From Cyclaneusma minus (Eukaryota > Ascomycota > Leotiomycetes > Marthamycetales > Marthamycetaceae), in assembly GCA_037179335.1 (NCBI GenBank), contig JAKZHN010000002.1:930001-994000 (forward strand): a DNA stretch of 64,000 bases, read 5' to 3'. Below, in pieces: positions 46,219 through 58,900 of the stretch (position 1 is the first letter of the stretch; every line of letters starts with the position of its first letter). The notes beneath the pieces were generated by a model that was not told where the DNA came from, made no database searches, and saw only the letters and a list, made by a program, of their open reading frames with translations. The position numbers and the translations under genes were made by a program.

Positions 46219-48180
46219 TCACCGAGCTTCTGAGCGTTGTCGTCCTGGAAGGGGCCAGTTCCCACCACCCCGACTCGGATGTCTGTTCGCGTTCCCTCGA
46301 GTCTCACGTCCACCACGAGCTGAATCTCTAACGGTTGAATCAGTTAATAAGGTCGACTGGTCGAATTCAGAGATATGATCTTCCCTGACCACAGGAACCG
46401 CTGTTCTTGAGTTATACGTTGGTGCTCTTGATCGTTCAGCTGCTGCCAGGGCAGAGGCATGCGAGCGGTGGTCTCGGTGCCGGGATGCTTGTGTTGCTGG
46501 CCTTTCGCTTCTCGGCGGAGGATGCTGTTGCGGCACGTCTGCTGCTAGCGCAGGGCCAGGGGAGCGGTTGTCTTGGGGCTGGATTTCTTCCGCTGGGGGA
46601 ATCACGGTTCTCTGACCTGGATCTAGGTGCGAGACAATTGGCGTTGGTACGTCCCAGAGACTGCTAGCAGTGCTAGGCTGCTGTGGTGGTTGGCCAACTT
46701 CTTCTTCTCGCGGAGTAGAATCAACTATGGGAGCTCCTACACGGGATCTGGAGCCTGGTGGTCTTGCCACTATGACTCTCGGACTTGTGTGTCTCGATCG
46801 CAGTGGCGGCATCGAAGGGGCTTGTCGCCCTCCGCGGAGAAGACTTGTCCTGTTGTTTCTCAAGGTTGGTAGTCTGAGACCTTCAAGAATAGATCGAAGT
46901 CCATCGTCCAGAGTCGGGCCAGCTGGCGGCGGCTGGTGCGCAGCTGGTTCTGGCATTGGGCTTTCGACTCTTGGACTGGTATGTCTGGACCTCAGTGGCG
47001 GCATGGAAGGGGCTTGCGGACCTGCCTGGACAATACTTGCGCCATCATTTCGTACCGAGGGCAATCTTGGTCCTTGTGGAATAGATGGAGGTCCATTTCC
47101 CAGAGTCCGACCGGGTTGCGGCACCCGATGGTTAACCGGTGGCAACTGAGGCCTAGATATCGCGCCCGACCCTGTGTTGTTTGCTCCTTGATGACCTGGA
47201 GGGGCTACGGTATGATACGTAGGAGGAGGAGGAGTAATGATTCGTGGCTCCACAAATCTCATAGGGATGATAGGATTGAGCTGAGCATGTCCCTGAGGCG
47301 CGAAAGTGTCGAATGGCGGGACCCGAGTTCCGTTATGTCCCCCTATCTGAACTTCAGGAGGCTGATGCGAATTCGCGGGGGCTGCTCCATTGCCCTGAAC
47401 CGCTCCAGGTGCAACAGTATCCACAAACATGTTACCCGCGGGTGCAGCATTGTTGAATTCGCCAGGGTTGCGACCGAGTCCAAATGCATTGTTGTTGGCG
47501 CCATTTGTGTTGTGGATGTGTGCGAAGTCGGGACTTCGGGAGACTGCGCTGCCCTGGCTTGAATTGGAATAAGCGATGGAGCCTCGGGGACCGGAAGAGT
47601 TATCTGAGGCTCCTGAGACTGACGGAGAGGGTGATGATGTCCGGGTCCATGCGCCGCCTTGATGATCTCCTCTTCCTGCACCGCCGCGGTGACCTCCCCT
47701 CCCACGGCGCATCAGTTCTCTCACGGGTGTAGGCCATCCGCCGCTTTCATCTTGACCCACCGTCCCTCCTCCTCCCCGTCCCGCTCCACCGCGCGTCCCT
47801 CCTCCTCTCCCAGACCCTCCTCCAACAAACCCACCCCTTCCAAACCCTCCCCCCAACCCACCACCCATACCACCCCCACCCCTGACACCCCTTCCACCCA
47901 TCCAAACCCAGGCAGGCGGAACTCCCGACGCCCCTCTCCCCATCCCTCCTCCCATATACCCACCACCCGCACCAAAAGGCCCAGCAGCCCACGGCGCCTC
48001 CACTTCCCAAAAGTCGCCACCATGACTCTCATCCCAAGCTATCAGAACTGGTTGTTCGTGGAAACCACGGCGTGGCGTACCCCAAGGAGTGAAGGGATCG
48101 TTTGGCCTGAGCAACGGCATGCCTCCATTGTGGTTGGCCATGAAGTCCCAGATTTCTGCGTCTGTGGGATTGATCAACAT
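46219..48180 (-). CDS. Gly/RGG-rich, Pro-rich disordered protein, unknown
   Basis: A single-exon frame of 653 aa. The first 65 residues (MLINPTDAEIWDFMANHNGG, PLLRPNDPFTPWGTPRRGF) look ordered or at least specific. Then comes a long Gly-rich domain with RGG/RGGG repeats (GGGSGRGGGTRGGAGRGGG), typical of RNA-binding disordered regions. The rest is rich in Pro, Ser, Gln and Asn. An imperfect 47-residue tandem repeat is visible, each copy ending QAPSMPPLRSRHTSPRV. The tail is RG-rich again (SARGGRETRGNANRHPSRGG). No folded RNA-binding domain is visible. A ribonucleoprotein or condensate role is inference. The start is the first ATG, at 48180. Confidence 0.7.
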   Translation of the reverse strand: MLINPTDAEIWDFMANHNGGMPLLRPNDPFTPWGTPRRGFHEQPVLIAWDESHGGDFWEVEAPWAAGPFGAGGGYMGGGMGRGASGVPPAWVWMGGRGVRGGGGMGGGLGGGFGRGGFVGGGSGRGGGTRGGAGRGGGGTVGQDESGGWPTPVRELMRRGRGGHRGGAGRGDHQGGAWTRTSSPSPSVSGASDNSSGPRGSIAYSNSSQGSAVSRSPDFAHIHNTNGANNNAFGLGRNPGEFNNAAPAGNMFVDTVAPGAVQGNGAAPANSHQPPEVQIGGHNGTRVPPFDTFAPQGHAQLNPIIPMRFVEPRIITPPPPTYHTVAPPGHQGANNTGSGAISRPQLPPVNHRVPQPGRTLGNGPPSIPQGPRLPSVRNDGASIVQAGPQAPSMPPLRSRHTSPRVESPMPEPAAHQPPPAGPTLDDGLRSILEGLRLPTLRNNRTSLLRGGRQAPSMPPLRSRHTSPRVIVARPPGSRSRVGAPIVDSTPREEEVGQPPQQPSTASSLWDVPTPIVSHLDPGQRTVIPPAEEIQPQDNRSPGPALAADVPQQHPPPRSERPATQASRHRDHRSHASALAAAERSRAPTYNSRTAVPVVREDHISEFDQSTLLTDSTVRDSARGGRETRGNANRHPSRGGGNWPLPGRQRSEAR

Positions 48181-50199
48181 GATTTTGGGTTGGCGAGGGC
48201 TTTTGAAGGTTGTAGTTTGGGAGACTGGTGACTGGTGAGACTGGTGAGTAATTCAGGGGGCGTGTGAGGTGGCGAAAGTCGTTTGCGGAAGGTGTTGGAT
48301 GTGATGGTTGAGTGAGAACTGTAGATTGTTTGGAAGTTTGGAAAGTTGAGACTGGCTGAATTGAGTCGATGCAAAGCTTTGTTTGGTATTGCCAGCGAAG
48401 GGAAGAAGTCTTGACTGAGATGCTGGCAGTGTATATACACGTACCGATGATTCAGGGGAAGACGAACACACACTAACAACTCAGGCCCAGATCCCCAACA
48501 AGGGTCAAACAAGTCCAAAAAAAAAAAAAGCTGTGAATCATTACAGTGAACGCCATTCACAACACTGTCATCCAAGCAGCAGAAACCCGTAGAAGATTCC
48601 AAGTAGTCATATTCAGTTTGTCGCCAGCGACTTCTTTGAGTAATCCTGAGATGGCTTTCGACGATAATACATAAACCAAAGATTTTTAAAAACGTGATAG
48701 TCTTCACCTCGCGAAAATTTCTGATATAATGGTGTGTGGTGCGCATATCTGTCGACGTGCGACAAAACTACGTAAGCGAGCGTAGTGTTCTATATAAGCC
48801 CCTAGCCGTGCCTAGAGTGAAATTCCAGCCAACCACGCGCCACTAGCCCGCCAAAATAAGGCTAGCGCCTGGCTAATAACCGAGTATTCGGAAAAAGACC
48901 TCTTGGTTCGCTTATTTCGAGATATATCATCTGCCGATCCGCAACACATCACTCAGCCCGGTCTTCGTCGCTCATGCCGATTTTCCGAATGGGAACTTTA
49001 GGGTACCTGTTCGACCCGCAACAAACCCTACTGCCCTTTCTTCGGTTTAATCAGTCACCCACGGCTCACTATGGTCTGCCAATTTCTTAACCACGGTTGC
49101 TGATCCACTTCCGAGTCGGGATCCAATATCCCAAGCCACGACTTCGTACTTTGTCCCATCCTAGTCCCTTCTCACACCCACGAAGAACATTCAAACATAA
49201 AATCCCAAACATCAGCATAAGGATAAACACCGCCCATAACAGATGATTCGAACTTCTGCGAAGCCAAGTCCCGCAGCAAAACCCCTTTTCTTGTATCCCA
49301 CGTCCCAAATCCGGCCCGGTTTCAACACTGTCGATTCCGGGCGGCAGCGTGGCTAGACCACCGAAACCGGCCGGGTCTGAGACGTGCGACAGAAAGTAAG
49401 GAGGCTAGGTGACACGGGAATCCGGAACATACAATGGCCGAGACGGTCCGAGTTTAGCAGGGCTCGCTAAGCAACAGAGATGCTTCAGCCTTCAGTCTTT
49501 CGGGTTTCTCAGATTGTAGGGGGTTGGGGTATTGTGGCGGTGTTGCAGAGCTTGTAACTACTATGGTGGCGAAGAGTTTGTGTAAGAGGATCCCCTGGAA
49601 GTCGCCGCTTGCGCTGTGTGGCTCGCTGTTTGAAATATCCTGGAGGCTAGTTACCCAACTGCTCAAGTAAATTTCTCACAAGTAGACCACATATAACAGC
49701 GAAGGTCAGGGTTGAAGGCAGCTGCAATCACGTGAACCCAGCTCTTGCTTTGTAGTAGGAGGGGGCGGCTAGGGGCTATAATCGTCGTTGACTTCGCTCA
49801 ATGAGTACCATAACGTCAGTGAGCTTTTCAAATTCGAAAACGAGTCAATCACATACAGATCACATCTCACAACATGCATATTGGAACAATTTTGTGTCAG
49901 GTGTTGTTTTGGGGGAAGCTATTCTAGTGCTACTAACGCTTGGAGGACATGGCGGTGTCCGAAATCTGCTATCGCGTGCTTGCCACCGTCGGTCAGACAT
50001 GGAAATTCTGATGTCGGAGTCCAAGGAGGAGATGCGGATAGGAGTTAACGCTGCCGCCTCTGAGTAGGCAGGCGGGCCCCATTGGCCAATCCCATTTTCC
50101 TGTAGACTCCCTGGCCTTAGCACCTGATCCAAAGACATGGAGAATCGAAGCCCCGTAGATTTGGAGGATCTGGAGCCAGCCGTGCGAGGACATGCCATA
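48181..50199. other. Intergenic, no gene seen
   Basis: Upstream region of the Gly-rich gene, with a poly-A run near 48518 and a TATATAA at about 48792. Short frames show no motifs. Confidence 0.4.
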
Positions 50200-53100
50200 C
50201 CGCAATAACTTCCTGAGAAGCTTTGACCCTAGCTCAATTGGTCTCTAATCTGTGTTGATTGAGGGATTATGCAATGACAAGTGACTGGGTCGCCAAAGTA
50301 GTCGCAGGGCCTCAACCAGTTGGCACTCGTAGTCGTTGTGCAAGCGAGCCACACGAGATATGGATTGGTAGGCGCGGTCGAGATGCTTGACTGTCGTCCT
50401 CGAAGAGATCATCGCTCTGATGATTGCCCACAAAACACAAAGCCTTGACGTACTGGATCTTGTCCTGCCACTCGGGCGCACCGTCGACGGGACGGCACAC
50501 GTTGTCCAGACCCGCAGTATCGCTGATTTGGAGTAACTGGATCTCAACGGTCTTAAAGTTCCAAGCGGAGGACAACGGAGATCTCTGAATCACGCCCTGG
50601 AACAACTCTGAGCCGAAGACACCGAGAGAAATGCTTCCGAAAGTCGCAGCCGATTCCTGTGATTTCAGACGGAGTGTTGAATTCTTCGTGAGTCCGTCAA
50701 ATGTGATGTTGGAGGCAGAAGACGGGCACCTCGCCACAGCACCGCCCAATGCAACTCGGAAATATTCTCTGTGCCACAAAAATCTTGAGCATTGGGATAC
50801 TTCTCGACCCAGTTGCCATATCTCTTGTATGCTGCAGAGGAGAATCGTCCAAGCTCCCGTTGTACAGCGATCATCTCGTCAAAGTCCTTGAGTTGCCGAC
50901 CACACTCATATTAATGCCCATGGGAGGCTGTCGGGCACTGGAAACAGATGCGAAGAGAGCGCCCGATGAAGTGGAAGAACATGTTTTCCGACTGTCTCGG
51001 GCGCCACACTAGCGATTTGTCACATACGACCATAGACTGAGGATAACTGGAAAATCCTTTTCGCAGAGTGGCTTGTACGACTTTGAGAAATGCGTACAGA
51101 AAACATTTAGCAGCATAGAGAGGCTCGCCTGTCCGGTACACTCTTTGCACCAAATTTGTGATGCCAGTTCGTGGACCTCCAGGCATTGAGGGTGCTGATA
51201 CAGTCCTGGTCGTTCCAGTCCATGACTCGTGTGTGCTGAGCCTTGCGATCGGGCGAAAGGGGCGCAGAGAAAGCTTGAGCTTCTTCACACTCGTGTGAGA
51301 AATCTCCCCGCATGTCAAAGGTTCCCGCAACCAGCATTCCATTCTGTGCCCAGGCCAAGGTGTAGGCACGTGCTAGTTGGGTTCAAGTATTGGCGGAGTA
51401 GTTGATGGAGACAACTGAAACGCGACACAGCACTGTGAAGTACACTGTAATAGGCGGCCCGAGTGCTACTGGATTGGATTGGGCCCGTCGAGGTGAGCTT
51501 CCTTGCTGAGACCGGCAACCAGCGTTGCGTTGGGGCTGTGCGGGATGTTGACGTGCGCCTTGAGATAAGAGGCCCACTTCTCCGGATTCGCAATGGGACA
51601 GGGCTCGGGGCGGAGTTGATCTCGGGGGCGGAAGCAGACTTTTGCTGGATGGCGGAACCTTGGGTGCCTTCTGACTGCGCAGGCTCTGGCGCAAGGATCC
51701 GCAAACATCACCACAGCCCAGGGTCTTTGATCTTGGGTTTTTTACTGACCCCGGGCCGTGGGGACCTAATAATCGGGAGGCTTGCAGTGATCTTGGCATC
51801 AATTGTGGCTTTCGAAGTGATGCAGTGATCTGTATGTCGGGGGCAGTGCCGGACAATGACCTTGTGATTAAGTCGCAAAGGATCCGCGTTCCGACGTTTG
51901 ACTTGGTGGTATTGAGGAACGTGTCGACGACGATCTCATGACTCATCTCCTTACGATACCCATCCGCTATTTCCATGTCGACCATATTGACAGCTCTAGA
52001 TCATATGGGAATCAGTATCGTATCTCTCATGTCGTCTTCGGACTTCGATCCTTGTTATTGGCATAGCTCCTATGACGACAGGCTCTTCAAGGGAAGCGTT
52101 CTTGCTGATGCCATTGGACTTTTTGGTTTTGCGTCCCAACACAGCATCTGCTCCCGACGATCGTCGATCAGATTGTCGAATCTCTTGCTATCGTTTTCAC
52201 TGTGTACTCGCGACAAATTGGTGCTCGCTTGATACTTGTAGTATAACGGAGAAAGGGCGCTGTGCGATTAGAGGATCGCGAATAATCCAGAAGACTTGCG
52301 TTTCTGCGTGCCGTTGAGTTTCTTGACGATCGCGTTGGCATCTCCGACCGGAATCAATCACGCGAGAAAAGTGATATTCCTCTGAATGGCGCGGGCGTGC
52401 ATGGTTACTGCGATCGCTTAATCTGTGTATGGCGCCTGCTGCGAATGACTGGACCCAGGACCCTTGAATGATGGAACCGTGGATGGTATGCTGTGAGTAA
52501 TCCATGCTCCACGACTTGTGGATGCTCTGCAGCATATTGGAGGCAGGCGGCGATGACGAGAATGACGACGGTGTGGCAGGTGGCGGCGTAGCACGAATTG
52601 GAGATTTGGACCTCGAGCCGTCAGTCAGCTGAAGCCTTGAGGATGAACTCAACGAGACTGCTGAATGACCATCACAGCTCCAATACACCGTTGTTGTATG
52701 CCATATTTCCACAGCGGATGGAACCACGAGTGAATATCGCATCTTCAAGATTCAGGTACTCTTGGGCAAGGAAGTCGGGGACATTTGGCCAATTGAACTC
52801 TTCGTAGGCGCCAGATGTAGTGAGAAGAGTTCAACATGAGTGTCTACCAGAATAGCAGCAAGAACTACGAAAGAGTCCATGACATGCTGCGCCGCTCGCC
52901 ATGGGCACTGCGCAAGCTCTCAAACCACTCTGTTTTGGAGAGCACACTGAGAGAGAATCTAGACTGCGCATACTTTCCAGTCTTTCATTAGACTGGAAAG
53001 CTTTCATGCGGTTGCTACGCACTGGGTTCCGTCGATTGGGAACACGAGAAGGCTCTTGATCCACCTCAACACTCAGAAGAAGCTGACTACTTTGGAGAAC

Positions 53101-53890
53101 CACGTCCCATGCCATTGACTTCCTGCGAGAAAGGACCAAATGCACGCATCATGTGTTGCATCATTGGTGCAGAAACCTTGACCTTGATGACATCCTTCGT
53201 ACCCTTTGCATTCAGACATGGCCACTATGGTGTCTGAGTCCGAGAAACTTGGGACTGGCCCAAAGGCCTAACAATCAAAGAACCAAACCATTTTTCCCTC
53301 CAATGGTTCAATGATGCGGACTGGGCGCTACTGAGTAGCGGCGATTGACTAGCGGCATAGTCGTCGTTGTTCTGCGCAGCCATGGCGGTACCATGCTCGG
53401 TGGCGAGGGACATGTTGGGCGTTGCGCAAGATCCAGGGCAGGAATCTTTGGAAGATCGTGAGGCGTAGAAGCAGGGCGAAAAATGTTCTTGGCTTGCGAT
53501 TGGTGGATCGGTAGGGAGCTTCTTCGTAGTCGGAGCCAGACAGGCTCTCGATCTCATCACTCAAAGCATGTGTGTCTTGTGTGCCAGAAGTAATGCGATT
53601 GAGGCGTCGAGGAGCTTGGGAGTCGCAGTTGTAGGCGCCGGATCTGGATTTCAGCACCGTCTAGGCTGACCGGGCTGGAGGGTGATCCCGGAGTCGCGCG
53701 GCTAGGAGTTCCCCAGTGCACCTGAACCAAGTCCACTCTGGACTCAGCTAAGTGCGGGAAAGACAAAGGAAAAAAGGAAATGCTTCGAATGACGAGGGGT
53801 ATCGGGAGATGCTGCCAATCTCCAATTACTCGTCGGGAATTGCGCCGCCATATGCCGTGTAAACAAAGGAGAATCATTGTGCCCAACCAA
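50200..53890 (-). pseudogene. Tract of broken minus-strand coding frames, unidentified
   Basis: Many minus-strand segments look protein-like but change frame without clear splice sites. Examples, 5' to 3' on the minus strand, are LSDEIESLSGSDYEEAPY with a following hydrophobic LLLRLTIFQRFLPWIL, EIVVDTFLNTTKSNVGTRIL, NPEKWASYLKAHVNIPHSP, GEPLYAAKCFLYAFLKVVQ, EMIAVQRELGRFSSAAYKRY and DTAGLDNVCRPVDGAPEW with RVARLHNDYECQLVEAL. Together they could be one roughly 1000-residue membrane-associated protein with many introns, or a decayed gene. I could not build a consistent model or name the family. Confidence 0.35.
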
Positions 53891-54267
53891 AGTCGAGGAG
53901 ACTTTAATTAGGCCGCCGTGAAACCGATGCGATGCGCCAGGGAAATGCGACTATGTATGGTGCTGGGAATGTGCTGGGGGTGGCGAACGCTGCGCCGAAC
54001 ATGTGTTGTGCTCGGAGGGTTCGTGTTTTTGTTTTTTCTTTTTTTCTTTTTGGACGGTATAGATACAGGATGTGATTGCGTTGAAGCAAGGTTTGGACAC
54101 CGAGGGTGTACAACTCCTTGCAGGTCTGGGAATTCGGTTTGTGTATGGAAACCCGGCAAGAGGCTCATCAAGACCAAGTATTGGCGTGTCGGAGCTCAGT
54201 AGCAGCTCCAGAACCTTGGCCTTGATGCCTCAAGGAAGCTCCATCAAGGGAAACTTGGTGGGGAATG

Positions 54268-55089
54268 TCAGGCATGACGACCCCGTTTGCCTCCTCTGTC
54301 GAAGAAGTCCTTGCCGTTGCTGCCGAGGTTGCCGAGATCAAAGAAATCACCAATGTCCATCTTCCTCTTTGATCCTGTAAGTTGTCTGTTGGCGTTGCTT
54401 GAAGCCCTTGTGTTCATCCGAGATGTGTGATTGTTGTTGTGCCGATTGCGCGAGGACCGAGGGGTGGCCGCAATCGGAACTCCTTGGCCATGTTGGGTCG
54501 ATCCCAAGCGTTCTTGGGATTGGCTACGTTGGCGGTGGACATCAGAGAGATGCAGGTCGTCGAGATTCATGTCGGCCGGCTGAGGATAACTGTGCGCAGA
54601 GCGAAAAGTGAAATTTCCTGAAGGTGGTAGGAACGTCACAGGCTCGCTGGCTGCGGGAGCATCATGGGTGACGGTCTCGATGTAGGGCTCGGAATCCGAC
54701 TCGGTGCGCATCTCGGTATTGCTGGATTGTCGTTGCAAATTGGGAGATGCGCCTCTGTCTGCTTTGTCGGATTCCTCGTCGCTCTCTTGCGGCGCCGGTT
54801 CTCGGCCGTTCAGACGCTCGGTGGCCCACTGGCGAATCCTCCAACCCTCGCCGTCGTCCAATCCAATGTTTCCTTTGTCCATGAACGAGAGCAGCTCATC
54901 GAGGGCATCTTGATATCCTTCCGAGCGTGACTTGGCCTGCTCATGGGCGGCGGTCTTGTAGAGCGTGGTGACTGAGAGAGCGGCTGACTTGAAGGCTTGG
55001 AGCAGCTGCTCTGGAGTCTCACCTCCTCCCTGCTGCTTGGGCGGGGAATTGCGCGGCAGGGAGGAGTTGAGGCTTCTCATCGAATCCAT
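54268..55089 (-). CDS. TAPR1/HAPSTR1-like (DUF4588) protein
   Basis: A single-exon frame, 273 aa, starting MDSMRSLNSSLPRNSPP. The conserved helical block is TPEQLLQAFKSAALSVTTLY, then SRSEGYQDALDELLSFMDK and GLDDGEGWRIRQWATERL. This resembles the fungal members of the TAPR1-like family (human C16orf72/HAPSTR1, a nuclear stress-response factor). The middle is acidic, Ser/Gln-rich and disordered. The C-terminus has a basic stretch GSKRKMDIGDFFDLGN and ends GGKRGRHA, suitable for nuclear localisation. The family call is from memory of the helical signature and is less certain than the gene itself. A probable leader lies to the right (55090-55400). Confidence 0.72.
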   Translation of the reverse strand: MDSMRSLNSSLPRNSPPKQQGGGETPEQLLQAFKSAALSVTTLYKTAAHEQAKSRSEGYQDALDELLSFMDKGNIGLDDGEGWRIRQWATERLNGREPAPQESDEESDKADRGASPNLQRQSSNTEMRTESDSEPYIETVTHDAPAASEPVTFLPPSGNFTFRSAHSYPQPADMNLDDLHLSDVHRQRSQSQERLGSTQHGQGVPIAATPRSSRNRHNNNHTSRMNTRASSNANRQLTGSKRKMDIGDFFDLGNLGSNGKDFFDRGGKRGRHA

Positions 55090-55973
55090 CTTGTTCTTTC
55101 GATTGTCTTCGAGGGGAGGAGGTGTCGGAGGCTCAGGTGCGCCTGGAAGAGGTTGGCCCGGGACCCTGCAGAACGACGAGGCGGGGTGGCACTAGAAGAT
55201 GGGAGTCAGATGATTGTGGCCGAAGAAAGAGCGTAGGGTTTGGGGGAATTCGGAACATACAGCACGGCAGAGGAGTGAAAAAAGGAAAAGAGGTCGGACA
55301 ACAAAGGAGCGTAGAGCGCGAGGTGGTTGATGTGCATGAGGTGCAGCAATGACCGAACGGAAAGGGTGTATGTGCTTTTCGCTATTCTTCCACGCCAAGC
55401 CTGCGATAATCTTTGTCTTGTGATCGCAACCGTGAATAGGTGCCTTACATGTATCGATAAGTGCGGATGCCTGGCCTCAGTCTAGTGCACGGTGACAATC
55501 GTGCTCAGTCAAGAACTTGGCTCGCGTGAATAAACGTAGCAAGCTTTAATGAGGTGTACATTTTCATGATTCAGCTTAGTTTAAATTATCTGGTGTTTCC
55601 AAGAGAATTAGATACAATTCTGATAATTTAGAGCAGTACAAATTGGTTCATAAAGGCACCGTTGACCATATAAGAAACGTTAACACGGGCTGCCGGCCAT
55701 GGTAAAGTAGGCCAGCCTTGTCAGCCTCGCCTAAATTTGGGAGTCGCGTCTTCTGAGGGCCATCTCCTCGTGCAGACTCCTCGACCGCCCGCGATCTTTC
55801 ATACCACTTCCACACAACGCGCGATCCATCTCCAGACTCCGCAGCTCCCGCGCAATCTATCAAATACGCGTTGGACACCCAATCCTCACTGCTTGCCGAC
55901 TTATCTTAGACCAAGCACGACCGGATCACGTATCTTTTGCGTCCCTCCTCCCTGGTGAGAGCCTGCTGCGAAG
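55090..55973. promoter_or_regulatory. Divergent promoter region of the TAPR1-like gene and ISWI
   Basis: Nearly 900 bp between two outward-facing genes. The middle is A/T-rich (55550-55670). No coding frame is convincing. Confidence 0.4.
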
Positions 55974-58900
55974 ATGGCTCCCACGCGCAGCTCGCGCAAC
56001 AGCGGCGTCGATGCGGACGTCTCCATGGCTGATGCCCCAGAGACTGTGAAGCAGACTCCGGTTGACAAGATGGTAGGTCTTTTTCGTCTTTCTATGTCCT
56101 TGTGAATTAAGCTGCTGCTACCCGTAGCTTGATATCGTGCGTGCTGGAGCTATATGGGAGTTGCACTAACTTCAGAACAGGAAGTCGACGGATCTCCGGA
56201 CGATACAGAAGATTCAGATACCAACCCCAACACGACTGGAAGCAGTGTTGTTGGTGAACAGACCGCGGCAGATGGCAGAAAGCGTAGGTCAGAGGCGACT
56301 CAACTTCGAAGAAGCGTCTTTGGCAAGAAGCACGACCGTCTGGACGAGTCAAAGGTAACTCGATCTTGCCCCGGAATGATGTTGTGAAGTTTAGATGATT
56401 TACTAAATCGCGACACAGGAACAAGACACGATTCGACGATTTCGATATCTGCTAGGCCTTACCGACTTGTTCAGACATTTTATTGAGACGAACCCCAACC
56501 CACAGATTAGGGAGATCATGGCAGAGATCGACCGTCAGAATGCCGAAAGTGCCAAAGAGAAGAAGGGTCGCGCCCGCGCAGGCGGTGCTGCACCTGAGAG
56601 GAAACGACGAACCGAGGCCGAGGAGGATGCCGAGCTGTTGAAGGATGGAAAGAATGGCGGCACAGCTGAAACGGTCTTCCGAGAGTCGCCCGGATTCATC
56701 AAAGGTGGCGAGATGCGCGATTACCAGGTGGCCGGTCTCAATTGGCTCGTCTCACTCCATGAGAATGGTATCTCGGGTATTCTGGCCGATGAGATGGGTC
56801 TCGGCAAGACCCTCCAAACCATCTCTTTCCTGGGCTACCTCCGACACATTATGGATATTACAGGCCCGCATCTTGTTCTGGTTCCAAAATCGACCCTGGA
56901 CAACTGGAAGAGAGAGTTCGCGAAGTGGACCCCGGAAGTCAATGTTCTGGTTCTTCAAGGTGCTAAGGACGAGCGACACCAACTCATTAACGAGCGATTG
57001 ATCGATGAGAAGTTCGATGTCTGCGTTACCAGTTATGAGATGGTGTTGCGGGAGAAGTCACACTTGAAGAAATTTGCCTGGGAGTACATTATCATCGATG
57101 AGGCTCACCGCATCAAGAACGAGGAGTCTTCTTTGGCCCAGGTCATCCGCCTCTTCCAGTCAAGAAATCGTCTTCTCATTACCGGAACACCCTTACAGAA
57201 CAACTTGCACGAGTTGTGGGCTCTGCTCAACTTCTTACTCCCTGACGTCTTTGGTGATTCGGAGGCTTTCGACCAGTGGTTCTCCGGTCAGGACCAAGAC
57301 CAAGACACCGTTGTGCAACAGCTCCACCGTGTTCTGCGACCATTCCTGCTCCGACGTGTCAAGAGCGATGTCGAGAAGAGTCTTCTGCCAAAGAAGGAGA
57401 TTAACCTGTACATCGGCATGTCCGAGATGCAGGTCAAGTGGTACAAGAAGATCCTGGAGAAGGACATTGATGCCGTTAATGGAGCTGGCGGAAAGCGCGA
57501 ATCCAAGACTCGTCTCCTGAACATTGTCATGCAACTGCGAAAGTGCTGCAACCACCCATACTTGTTCGAGGGAGCAGAGCCTGGACCGCCATACACCACT
57601 GACGAGCACTTGATCTACAATGCTGGAAAGATGGCTATGCTTGACAGACTGCTTGTCCGCATGAAGAAGCAAGGCAGCAGAGTCTTGATCTTCTCTCAGA
57701 TGAGTCGATTGCTGGACATCTTGGAGGACTATTGTGTCTTCCGAGAGTTCAAGTACTGCCGCATCGACGGAGGAACCGCACACGAAGACCGTATCTCCGC
57801 TATTGACGAGTACAACAAACCAGACTCAGAGAAATTCGTCTTTTTGTTGACCACCCGCGCCGGTGGATTGGGTATCAACCTTACCAGCGCGGATATTGTT
57901 GTTCTCTACGACAGTGACTGGAACCCCCAGGCTGATTTGCAAGCTATGGATCGTGCTCATCGTATTGGACAGACCAAGCAAGTTGTCGTTTACCGTTTCG
58001 TCACCGAGAATGCAATTGAAGAGAAGGTCCTTGAGCGTGCGGCTCAGAAGCTTCGACTTGACCAGCTCGTCATTCAGCAAGGCCGTGCCCAAACAGCTGC
58101 CAAAGCGGCTGCAAACAAGGACGAACTTCTCAACATGATTCAGCACGGCGCTGAAAAGGTCTTCAGCTCCAAGGGTGCTACTGGTGCTTTGGCTGAGAAG
58201 GACAAAGCTGTGCTTGACGACGACGACATTGATGCTATTCTGCAACATGGCGAGAAACGTACTGCTGAGCTGAATGCCAGATACGAGAAGCTGGGTATCG
58301 ATGATCTACAGAAGTTCACTTCTGAGTCCGCTTATGAATGGAACGGCCAGGACTTCACGAGCAAGAAGAAGGAAATCGGTATCAACTGGATCAATCCTGC
58401 CAAGCGTGAGCGCAAGGAGCAGTCATATTCTATGGATAAGTATTACAAGAACGCACTTTCCACTGGTGGCCGAACAGCCGACACGAAACCAAAGGCCCCA
58501 AGGGCTCCGAAGCAGGTCAATATTCACGACTACCAGTTCTTTCCACGCCGACTCAGTGTTCTCCAGGAAAAGGAGACTAATTACCATCGCAAAGAGATCG
58601 GCTACAAGGTCCCACTTCCGGAAGGTCCTGTTGAAACTCAGGAGGAACGTGAGCAGGACCGCGATATTGAGCAACGTGAGATTGACGATGCCACCCCCCT
58701 GACCGAAGAAGAGCTGGAAGAAAAGTCGATGCTCTCTCAGAAGGGATTTGGCGACTGGAACAAGCGAGACTTCCAACAATTTCTCAACGGATCCGCCAAA
58801 TATGGACGTGACAATTACGGGGGAATCGCTGTCGAGTGCGATAGCAAGACCGTCGCAGAGGTCAAAGCGTATGCAAAGGTCTTCTGGGACCGGTACCGTG

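Noticed and set aside
47659..48231. Plus-strand Pro/Ser-rich frame of 190 codons
   Set aside because: Antisense of the Gly-rich tract. The minus-strand frame is far longer and starts with a specific N-terminus.
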